A stretch of DNA of 12,557 bases from DATLAN01 sp035527455 (GTDB taxonomy: Bacteria; Planctomycetota; Planctomycetia; Pirellulales; Thermoguttaceae), in assembly GCA_035527455.1 (NCBI GenBank), contig DATLAN010000358.1, positions 1 to 12,557 on the forward strand, read 5' to 3'. Position 1 is the stretch's first letter; each line of letters begins with the position of its first letter. The notes beneath the pieces were generated by a model. The model had not been told where the DNA came from, did not search any database, and was given only the letters and a program-made list of their open reading frames with translations. The position numbers were made by a program, and so were the translations under genes. Below, piece after piece: positions 7,395-12,557 of the stretch.

Positions 7395-7769
7395 ATGATA
7401 CGAGTCCTTGTTGTCGACGACGAACCCGCCTATTGCGAATCGCTGCGGTTGTTGCTCTCCTGCGAAGGCTTCGCCGTCTTCACCGCCGCCAACGCCCAAG
7501 AGGCCCTGGACGTGGGGGCCGACTATCCGATCGACCTGCTGGTCGTGGACTGGATCCTGCGCGACCAGATGGACGGAGTCGACGTGGCCGCGGCGCTGCA
7601 GGCGGCGAATCCCCGCATGCAGGTGATCGTGATCAGCGGCTGGCCTTCGGGGGAACTGGAAGCCCGCGTCGAGGCGTTGCCCTTCGCTCAGTGCCTGCAC
7701 AAGCCCTTTGCCGGCGAGGCGATTCTCTCCGCCGCGCACGAGGCGACCGCCTTGGACGTGGAACCTTGA
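7395..7769 (+). CDS. Single-domain response regulator (receiver domain only)
   Basis: A 124-aa CheY-like receiver domain. The acidic pair D8-D9 (VLVVDDE), phosphoacceptor D52 in LLVVDWIL, switch residue S81 in VIVISGW, and K103 in LHKPF are all in place. There is no output domain, so it must act by binding a partner or by passing phosphate along a relay. It starts 6 nt after the kinase stop and no terminator lies between, so the two are almost certainly co-transcribed and cognate. The start ATG has only a weak ribosome-binding site, in line with translational coupling to the kinase. Codons after the receiver add only a short tail (ATALDVEP). No downstream effector gene is present in the same operon within the window. 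Confidence 0.93.
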   Translation: MIRVLVVDDEPAYCESLRLLLSCEGFAVFTAANAQEALDVGADYPIDLLVVDWILRDQMDGVDVAAALQAANPRMQVIVISGWPSGELEARVEALPFAQCLHKPFAGEAILSAAHEATALDVEP

Positions 7770-7795
7770 TTCCGCCGGCGTCCGAAGGCTACAAT

Positions 7796-7846
7796 GCAGC
7801 CATCTCGCTCCGTAATGCAGCTCCGTAATGTAGCTCCGTAATGTAG
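7796..7846. repeat. Three tandem 13-bp units plus a partial element copy
   Basis: CTCCGTAATGCAG (7808-7820) is followed by two copies of CTCCGTAATGTAG (7821-7833 and 7834-7846). The sequence before them, GCAGCCATCTCGCTCCG (7796-7812), matches the first 17 bases of the adjoining palindrome (7843-7859) at 16 positions. The block therefore looks like a damaged and tandemly expanded left end of that element, joined directly to an intact copy. Confidence 0.8.
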
Positions 7847-7896
7847 CCATCTCGCTCCGCGAGATGAAGTCTCGTCTCGCGGAGCGAGACGGCTAC
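7843..7896. repeat. BIME-like inverted REP doublet, GTAGCC/CTCGC family, copy 2
   Basis: A 54-bp copy of the element at 672-725, with the same plan: GTAGCC, 7-bp stem, loop TCC, return stem, 4-nt tail, then the inverse. The left stem is ATCTCGC/GCGAGAT; the right stem on the other strand is GTCTCGC/GCGAGAC. It ends 14 bp before the ribosome-binding site of the next gene, so if the gene is transcribed from further left the hairpin lies in its leader. Confidence 0.85.
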
Positions 7897-7910
7897 TATG
7901 GCTTCCCGAC

Positions 7911-7916
7911 AGGAGA
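7911..7916 (+). promoter_or_regulatory. Ribosome-binding site deciding a GTG start
   Basis: AGGAGA lies 8 nt before the GTG at 7925. The upstream in-frame ATG at 7898 has no such site and would put charged residues ahead of the signal peptide, so GTG 7925 is the likely start. Confidence 0.8.
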
Positions 7917-7924
7917 CAAGAACC

Positions 7925-9925
7925 GTGCCGAAGCAAGCTCTTTCTTTCGTGTGGTTGACCGTGGTCGTGATTTCCGCCGGCCCGCTGGCGGGCGCGGAGA
8001 AGACCTATCGCGACGACCGTGGTCACGTGCGCGTCCGGCCGTTCCCGACCGATCCGAAGCTGAACAACCCCTGGCCGGCGGAGTGGGAGGACGCGTTCGC
8101 CGCCCGGGCCGGCCACGCGTTGGAGTACTGGTCGAAGCAAAGCCTGGGCTTCAACACCTGGGGGGAGAACGAAAAGGCGGGCTATCCGCAGATGATGTGG
8201 GCATACCTGCTCGGCGAGAAAGAGCGGGCCGTCAAGGCGTTCGAGGAGGACGACGCGCAGCGGGCCGATCACCGACACACCATGGGCGTCGACTTCTATT
8301 GGTGCTTCACGCTCAAAGGCCAGATGCGCAAGTACTTCTATTTCGGCGACGCCCTGTCGTCCGAGTATAGGGAAAAATTCCGCAAGGGCGCCGCGATCTG
8401 GACCGAACAGGATCCCTACGGCCGGCCGCATCCCGTCTACGGCACCGGAGGCAAAGGCGGCGTCTGGGGACCCGACGCCAAGGGCTCCTGGGTCGACCTC
8501 CGCCGGACCGACAACCTCCGCGCGATGACCGACACGTCCGTCTACCTCATGGCCGAACATACCGGCAACGAGGCCACCCGCCGACTCTACAAGCAGAGAA
8601 TCCTCGCCTACGTCCGCATGCTCTACCACGTGGGCATGATGGAATGGGACAGCGAAAACTACCACGGCCATACGCTGGCGCCCTACCACAACCTCTACGA
8701 CTTCGCCAAGGACCCCGAGGTGAAGAAGCTGGCCAAGGCCGCGCTCGATTGGCTCTACGCCGCCGGGGCCGTGAAGTACTGGCGGGGCGGATTCGGTGGG
8801 CCCAACAATCGCGACTACGGCGGCGGCAACGTCGTCTTCGGCGGCGGGGCCGTCCAGCCGCTGTGGCTCTACTTCGGCGATGCGGCGATCGAAAATCCCA
8901 CGGGCCATTACGACGACGTACACCATATCACCAGCAGCTACCGCCCCCCGGCGGCCGTCGTCGAGCTGGCACACAAGAACTTCGCACGGCCGGTCGAGTT
9001 GCACGCCACCAAGCCCGACTACAGTCTGTGGGACCCGGCCGAGCCGATCGAGCCGACCGAGCCGCGGTACTGGGAAACGACCTTCTTCGGCAAGAGCTAC
9101 CAGTTGGGCAGCGCCCGCTCCAAGGAGCCGATGCAGCCTTGGACGCCGAGCATGCTGAAGATGACGATCTTCAACGCGAAGCGCGGCGTCGACTATTTCG
9201 TGGCCAACACCGGCAAGTTGGGCGAGCATTCCGTCAAGAACGAAGGCGACCAGATCGCCCAATACGAAAACCTCCTGATCTGGCTCCGGCCGGCCGATCG
9301 GGGTGAGCGGACGTTCTACTTCCAACTGCCTCACTCGGCCCGGCGCGAGGTGGCCGGCGGCGTCTGGTTCGCCGAGATGGAGAAGACCTACCTGGCCATC
9401 CGCCCGATCCAACTGCCCGCGTATACCGATTACTCGCTCCCGCTGGTCTCCGACGAAATCGACAAGCGGACGCAACAGCCCAAACCGAACGAGCGGGGCG
9501 TGCTCTATCAGGACGAGCAGTTCTTCGAAACCACCGCCGAAGGCAAAGGCTACGCCGGTTTCGCCCTGGAAGTCGGTGAAACGAGCGAGCACGGCAGCTT
9601 CCAGGCGTTCCAGCGGGCAATCGCCGCCGAGGGCAAGCTCGATACCAGCCGGCTGGCCGAAGGACGGGCGACGCTGACCGGCACCGACGGCAAGACGCTG
9701 GCGATCCGCCACAACGCCGAGAACGACTTGCCGGAGGTCCTCCGCGACGGCGCGGCATGGGATTACTCCGACCACCAAGACGTCTACCGGCCGGAAGGTT
9801 CCTCCGGTCCCATCACGCAGCAGTGGCTATCCGGAACCCTCACGGTCGAAGCCGCCAAGCACCGGTTCACATGCACGGTGACCGCCGACGGCAACGTCAC
9901 CTGGGAAAACACCGTAGTCCGGTGA
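7925..9925 (+). CDS. Secreted protein of unknown function, possible alpha/alpha-toroid polysaccharide-active enzyme
   Basis: Predicted 666-aa exported protein. The GTG start gives a clean signal peptide (K3, hydrophobic core SFVWLTVVVISAG, cleavage probably after PLAGA at about residue 24). The region to about residue 330 is mostly helical and rich in aromatic residues and histidine, including RRTDNLRAMTDTSVYLMAEH and SENYHGHTLAPYHNLYDF (from S243), followed by GGFGGPNNRDYGGGN. This pattern recalls the (alpha/alpha) toroid of heparinase- and alginate-lyase-like enzymes. The C-terminal half looks beta-rich (DYFVANTGKLGEHS, then LTVEAAKHRFTCTVTADGN), as in the sandwich domains of those enzymes. 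I do not recognise the family, and neither the fold nor an active site is proven. It stands alone on its strand, between the kinase operon and a convergent gene pair. A palindromic repeat lies directly upstream. Confidence 0.8.
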   Translation: MPKQALSFVWLTVVVISAGPLAGAEKTYRDDRGHVRVRPFPTDPKLNNPWPAEWEDAFAARAGHALEYWSKQSLGFNTWGENEKAGYPQMMWAYLLGEKERAVKAFEEDDAQRADHRHTMGVDFYWCFTLKGQMRKYFYFGDALSSEYREKFRKGAAIWTEQDPYGRPHPVYGTGGKGGVWGPDAKGSWVDLRRTDNLRAMTDTSVYLMAEHTGNEATRRLYKQRILAYVRMLYHVGMMEWDSENYHGHTLAPYHNLYDFAKDPEVKKLAKAALDWLYAAGAVKYWRGGFGGPNNRDYGGGNVVFGGGAVQPLWLYFGDAAIENPTGHYDDVHHITSSYRPPAAVVELAHKNFARPVELHATKPDYSLWDPAEPIEPTEPRYWETTFFGKSYQLGSARSKEPMQPWTPSMLKMTIFNAKRGVDYFVANTGKLGEHSVKNEGDQIAQYENLLIWLRPADRGERTFYFQLPHSARREVAGGVWFAEMEKTYLAIRPIQLPAYTDYSLPLVSDEIDKRTQQPKPNERGVLYQDEQFFETTAEGKGYAGFALEVGETSEHGSFQAFQRAIAAEGKLDTSRLAEGRATLTGTDGKTLAIRHNAENDLPEVLRDGAAWDYSDHQDVYRPEGSSGPITQQWLSGTLTVEAAKHRFTCTVTADGNVTWENTVVR

Positions 9926-10020
9926 ACTATCGCGTGTTCTCGGCAACGCCCTCGGAACCTGCAATCGTCCTTCCTGCCTCTCGCCGTTTCCCTTCCCTTC
10001 CCGTCTTCTGGATCTTCCTT

Positions 10021-10044
10021 TGTGCCCTTCGTGCTCTTCGTGGA
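10021..10044. repeat. Short CTTCGTG-rich repeat
   Basis: In the 134-bp gap between two convergent genes, CTTCGTGCT and CTTCGTGGA follow each other at a 9-bp period, after TGTGCC. Similar strings recur in many genomes as dispersed intergenic sequence. No function is evident. Confidence 0.3.
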
Positions 10045-10059
10045 TCATTCATGCGCGGT

Positions 10060-10494
10060 TCACGACCCGCCGCGCATGTTGCGCGCGAAGTCGACCATGA
10101 TGACTCCGTTGGGTATTGTCTCGGCCTGGTGTGGTGCCGGGTCGTGATTGAGGCGACACGTGGCCCAGACCAGCTTCCCGTTTCGCACGTTGATGATGCC
10201 GATCTTGGCGGTTCTCGACTGCTGTCTCAGCGCGTACAGGTACGCCTCGTGGGTGGTGAACGCCATGTTCTGGCCGATGAAGGCGACGACGTCGCCGCGT
10301 TCCAAGCCCATGGCGGCGGCCGGCGTACCCGGCCGAACCGAGTCGACCCGGTAGCCGCCGAACGGCTCATACTCGCCCTTCAGTTGGATCAGCGTACCGG
10401 TGTACCCCAGTTTCGGTTGATCCGCCCGGGAAACGGCGGACACCAGCACGAGAACTCCAAGAATCCCTCCCAGCGCAGCACCTCTCGAGACCAT
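10060..10494 (-). CDS. Secreted small PDZ-domain protein
   Basis: Predicted 144-aa exported protein. The ATG at 10494-10492 is fixed by GAGGAG 6 nt upstream and gives a signal peptide (R4, hydrophobic core GGILGVLVLVSAVS, cleavage near residue 24). Residues about 33-116 form one PDZ domain: YRVDSVRPGTPAAAMGLERG (48-67) followed by DVVAFIGQN is the typical carboxylate-binding and strand region seen in the PDZ domains of HtrA-type and carboxy-terminal proteases. No protease domain is attached. It should work in the periplasm as a peptide-binding or adaptor module. It is 75 bp downstream of the small histidine kinase on the same strand and may share its transcript. The frame is open further upstream to 10536 but without a better start. 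Confidence 0.85.
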   Translation of the reverse strand: MVSRGAALGGILGVLVLVSAVSRADQPKLGYTGTLIQLKGEYEPFGGYRVDSVRPGTPAAAMGLERGDVVAFIGQNMAFTTHEAYLYALRQQSRTAKIGIINVRNGKLVWATCRLNHDPAPHQAETIPNGVIMVDFARNMRGGS

Positions 10495-10500
10495 AACATT

Positions 10501-10506
10501 CTCCTC
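10501..10506 (-). promoter_or_regulatory. Ribosome-binding site of the PDZ gene
   Basis: GAGGAG on the minus strand, 6 nt before the ATG. It decides for the 144-aa product with a proper signal peptide over a 158-aa one. Confidence 0.8.
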
Positions 10507-10569
10507 GGACAAACAGGATCGGACGCCATCGAACACTGGGAGCCATTCTGCCAGGGATTACGTTCGAAG

Positions 10570-11331
10570 TCAAACGTTTTGGGGCCAAGAACCCTCGGCA
10601 ACTCCCGGCAGCCTGGCCGGGACGGGCAGCTTGACGGTGAAGTGGGTGCCGCGGCCCGGCTCGCTCTCCAGGGCGATCCGGCCGCCGTGGGCTTCGATGA
10701 TTTTTCGGGTGGTGGGCAGGCCCAAGCCCGACCCGCCGCGCTTCGTGGAGAAGAAGGCGTCGAAGACGCGGCGTTTCGTCTCCTCGTCCATGCCGTAGCC
10801 GGTGTCGATCAGGTCCAGCGCCACGCCGTCGGCGGTAGGATACGTGCGGACCACCAATTGCCCTCCCTCCGGCATGGCCTGCTGCGCGTTGAGCACCAGG
10901 TTCAACAGCGCCGCGTGGAACGACTCGCCGTCCAAGAGCACGGTGGGCAAGTCGGCCGACAAGTAGTCGACCACCTCGATGTCCGCTTCGGCGGCCTGGG
11001 GAGCGAAGAAAGCGAGCACCCGGCGGACCTGGCGGTTCAGATCGTTCGGCTTCAGGTCCAACTGGCGGACCTTGGCGAAGCTGAGGAAGTTGTCCAGCAG
11101 GTCCTCCAACCGCTGGCACTCCCGCTGCACCACGTTCACCTTGGCCAACGCCCGGCGTTCGCGCAGCGTGGCGGCCTCGCCGAAATCCTCGGCCAGCAGT
11201 TCCATGTTCAGCCGGATGGTCGACAGCGGGTTCTTGATCTCGTGGGCCAGTCCGCCGGCCAGCCGCGCGATCTCCGTATACTGCTCGACCAGCTTCTGCC
11301 TGGCCGCTTCGGAATCGGGAGGTTCAATCAT
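10570..11331 (-). CDS. Soluble NtrB-like sensor histidine kinase lacking a sensor domain
   Basis: Predicted 253-aa kinase made almost only of the transmitter. H30 lies in RLAGGLAHEIKNPLSTIRLN, the phosphoacceptor motif of NtrB/AtoS-type kinases. The ATPase domain has N-box LLNLVLNAQQAM (142-153), G1 DTGYGM (176-181) and G2 GSGLGLP (200-206). There is no membrane segment and only about 20 residues before the phosphoacceptor helix, so any input must come from a partner protein. The upstream part of the open frame (to 11499) is translated repeat sequence; I chose the ATG at 11331 as the first start inside kinase-like sequence, though its ribosome-binding site is weak. No response regulator gene is adjacent; the next gene on the strand encodes a secreted PDZ protein. 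Confidence 0.88.
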   Translation of the reverse strand: MIEPPDSEAARQKLVEQYTEIARLAGGLAHEIKNPLSTIRLNMELLAEDFGEAATLRERRALAKVNVVQRECQRLEDLLDNFLSFAKVRQLDLKPNDLNRQVRRVLAFFAPQAAEADIEVVDYLSADLPTVLLDGESFHAALLNLVLNAQQAMPEGGQLVVRTYPTADGVALDLIDTGYGMDEETKRRVFDAFFSTKRGGSGLGLPTTRKIIEAHGGRIALESEPGRGTHFTVKLPVPARLPGVAEGSWPQNV

Positions 11332-11391
11332 GGAGTTGACGTTACCCGAATGGGCGGAATTCGTCAATGGGTAGTGAAGTTGCGTGTCCCC

Positions 11392-11454
11392 GGAGAGTCC
11401 AGCGAGCCGTCGGGAGAGTCCAGCGAGCCGTCCGGAAAGCCCAGCGAGCCGTCG
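11392..11454. repeat. Three tandem 21-bp units
   Basis: Three units (11392-11412, 11413-11433 and 11434-11454) follow the pattern GGAGAGTCCAGCGAGCCGTC plus one base, with one to three differences between units. Each contains AGCGAGCCGTC, the head of the 70-bp palindrome that begins inside the third unit. The array therefore appears to be tandem growth of the palindrome's left edge. Confidence 0.85.
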
Positions 11455-11513
11455 GGCTTGTCCCGACGTGTGTTCTTGTGCCGATTCGCGCGGGGACAAG
11501 CCCCGCGGCTCGC
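11444..11513. repeat. BIME-like inverted doublet flanking the RAYT gene, copy A
   Basis: A 70-bp element matching copy B (12144-12213) at 68 of 70 positions. The left arm reads GCGAGCC, stem GTCGGG, loop CTTGT, return stem CCCGAC. The right arm on the other strand reads GCGAGCC, stem GCGGGG, loop CTTGT, return stem CCCCGC. The arms thus differ at two stem base pairs and both are compensated. It lies 49 bp past the stop of the transposase gene. A degenerate half copy (TTCGCGGCTCGCG) follows near 11525-11537. Confidence 0.9.
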
Positions 11514-11562
11514 TGCCCTGAAGCTTCGCGGCTCGCGTTTTGACCTGGCGATCTATTGGCGT

Positions 11563-12102
11563 TCAGACTACCTGCATGTCGACGACTTCGGCCAGAATCC
11601 CCTTCTGCCGGGCAACGTAACGGACGGCATTTTCGATCGCTTCTTCCGTGTGCAAATACCGGTCGCTGCCCTTCTTTGTCCACCAGCGACAGGGCGCCGC
11701 GGCGCGCTCGCTCAGTCGCGCCTGGGTCGTGCCCTTGAGAACCCGTCGCACGGCCGGACCGTCGTCCGGACAATCGGTCACCACGACGTGTACGTGATGA
11801 CACATCACCGCTGCTCGCAGGATTCGCCAGTGCCGCTCCTCGGCGGCCTCGACCATCCGTTCGACCACGGCCTGGGCCTGATCGCGCGTCAAGTGCACCA
11901 TGGGCCATTTCTGGCGTTGTTGTGCCTCGAGCAACGTGTACTCGTCCCCCGTCGCATACGGCGTGCCGGGCGTATTTCGCTTGGGAAGGCGCGAGCCGCC
12001 CGGCTGCAGCGTATCGGACACGTGTCCCCGGGGATCGCCCGGCAGCCAGGTCCCGTAGCAGGTCCAGGTGATCAGCAGGGCGAAGGGTTGTTCCGAGTTC
12101 AT
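11563..12102 (-). CDS. REP-associated tyrosine transposase (RAYT, Y1 / IS200-like HUH family)
   Basis: A 179-aa member of the Y1 transposase superfamily. The N-terminus, ITWTCYGTWLPGDPRGHV (11-28), is characteristic of RAYT-type proteins. The HUH metal-binding motif is H103-V104-H105 in VMCHHVHVVV. The likely catalytic tyrosine is Y162 in ENAVRYVARQ. Such enzymes cut single-stranded DNA next to a small hairpin, forming a covalent phosphotyrosine, and spread or process REP elements. AGGG lies upstream of the ATG. The gene is complete and sits between two copies of a 70-bp palindrome, one at each side, so it probably acts on that family. Its neighbours are the small histidine kinase and a sulfatase. 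Confidence 0.9.
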   Translation of the reverse strand: MNSEQPFALLITWTCYGTWLPGDPRGHVSDTLQPGGSRLPKRNTPGTPYATGDEYTLLEAQQRQKWPMVHLTRDQAQAVVERMVEAAEERHWRILRAAVMCHHVHVVVTDCPDDGPAVRRVLKGTTQARLSERAAAPCRWWTKKGSDRYLHTEEAIENAVRYVARQKGILAEVVDMQVV

Positions 12103-12143
12103 TGCGACGCCCTGTTTCTTGCGTGTCGGTTTTCATTTTCATA

Positions 12144-12213
12144 GCGAGCCGTCGGGCTTGTCCCGACGTGTTTTCTTGCGCCGATTCGCGCGGGGACAAG
12201 CCCCGCGGCTCGC
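12144..12213. repeat. BIME-like inverted doublet flanking the RAYT gene, copy B
   Basis: The second 70-bp copy, in the same orientation as copy A and differing from it at two positions, both in the central spacer (11472/12172 and 11479/12179). It lies 41 bp upstream of the transposase start, so it may overlap its promoter. The arms are identical to those of copy A. Confidence 0.9.
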
Positions 12214-12260
12214 GGCTTCACAAGCCCCGCGGCTCGCTGTTCGGAAGCCCCGCGGCTCGC
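12196..12260. repeat. Tandem half-copies of the RAYT-associated repeat end
   Basis: AAGCCCCGCGGCTCGC occurs three times (12198-12213, 12222-12237 and 12245-12260). The first belongs to copy B; the next two are solitary right ends, spaced 24 and 23 bp apart. They fill the space up to the sulfatase stop codon at 12265-12263. Confidence 0.85.
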
Positions 12261-12262
12261 GG

Positions 12263-12557
12263 CTATTTTCTCCACTGCTCGACGTTCGACTTGGCGGCCC
12301 AGGTTTCGTAAGCGCGGGCGAGATCCTGGACAATGACGGGGAATCGGGCAGCCAGGTCGTTCGATTCGGTCCGGTCGGCCTCCATGTCGTACAGTTCCCA
12401 ATCGCCGGGATAACGAGAGACCAGTTTCCACTTGCCGTCGCGCACCGCCCGATTGCCCTCGTGCTCCCAGAAGATCGGCCCGCGCCGCCGGGTCTGCCCC
12501 TGAAGGATGGGCATCAGGCTCTCGCCCGCCGGCGGCGTGAGCGTGTAGCCGCCGAAA
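12263..12557 (-). CDS. Arylsulfatase, C-terminal part (gene runs off the window)
   Basis: The last 97 or so residues of a sulfatase, with the reading frame open to the window edge. The visible sequence has the usual C-terminal signature of the arylsulfatase A family: GGYTLTPPAGESLMPILQG, then RRGPIFWEHEGNRAVRDGKW and KLV, then WELYDMEADRTESNDLA, ending NVEQWRK. These enzymes remove sulfate esters from polysaccharides after maturation of a formylglycine in the N-terminal half, which lies outside the window. Planctomycetes carry many such genes, and the product is normally exported. An internal ATG at 12514 is not the start. The stop codon is followed at once by repeat half-copies belonging to the transposase-associated family. 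Confidence 0.93.
   Translation of the reverse strand, partial: FGGYTLTPPAGESLMPILQGQTRRRGPIFWEHEGNRAVRDGKWKLVSRYPGDWELYDMEADRTESNDLAARFPVIVQDLARAYETWAAKSNVEQWRK

Noticed and set aside
5115..7850. A 911-codon open frame on the minus strand opposite the kinase operon.
   Set aside because: The plus strand has two overlapping-free genes with all catalytic motifs, a promoter and a ribosome-binding site. The minus frame also runs through the intergenic repeats.
7688..9778. A 696-codon open frame on the minus strand opposite the secreted protein gene.
   Set aside because: The plus frame has a signal peptide and a strong ribosome-binding site; the minus frame ends in translated repeat sequence.
10050..10078. 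A 9-bp hairpin (CATGCGCGG with CCGCGCATG) as terminator between convergent genes.
   Set aside because: It overlaps the end of the PDZ coding sequence, has an 11-nt loop and no T-tract on either side. The match is real, but a terminator role is not supported.
11392..11454. A possible CRISPR-like array.
   Set aside because: The 21-bp units are contiguous with no spacers between them, and no cas gene is near.
9757..12144. A 795-codon open frame on the plus strand across four genes.
   Set aside because: It crosses the PDZ, kinase and transposase genes, which have clear motifs on the other strand, and reads through the repeat arrays.

Overview
The window looks like chromosomal DNA of a planctomycete, probably of the Pirellulales type. 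This is inferred from the gene families, not from a marker gene. The DNA is GC-rich, with long shadow frames opposite the real genes. It carries a large secreted PQQ-type beta-propeller protein with an N-terminal methyltransferase-like domain, the end of an arylsulfatase gene, a large secreted protein of possible polysaccharide-lyase type, and many palindromic intergenic repeats. No rRNA, tRNA, CRISPR array or phage gene was seen.

Layout, left to right: (1) a PPP-family phosphatase (+, 1-672) convergent with a small SAM-methyltransferase-like gene (-, 738-1298); (2) a divergent 373-bp gap with a nested inverted repeat, then the methyltransferase/PQQ propeller fusion (+, 1672-4902); (3) a 341-bp gap with a 31-bp inverted repeat, a 20-bp tandem pair and a good promoter, then a cytoplasmic PAS-GAF-PAS histidine kinase (+, 5244-7388) followed after 6 nt by a single-domain response regulator (+, 7395-7769); (4) a repeat cluster, then a secreted 666-aa protein (+, 7925-9925); (5) convergent to it, a soluble NtrB-like histidine kinase (-, 10570-11331) followed by a secreted PDZ protein (-, 10060-10494); (6) a REP-associated tyrosine transposase (RAYT; -, 11563-12102) between two nearly identical 70-bp palindromic elements, and the 3' end of a sulfatase gene (-, 12263 to the window end).

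The kinase/response-regulator pair is very probably one signalling operon. The propeller, the secreted 666-aa protein and the sulfatase suit the extracellular polysaccharide-degrading lifestyle of planctomycetes, but nothing here ties them into one pathway.

The strongest non-coding signal is the repeat content. Five gene gaps hold six elements from four sequence families. All share one plan: a short head followed by a small hairpin, present twice in inverted orientation, like the BIMEs built from bacterial REP sequences. Two families begin with GTAGCC, which includes the GTAG head known from Escherichia coli REPs. Two families show compensatory base changes in the small stems. The resident RAYT is flanked by one of these families.
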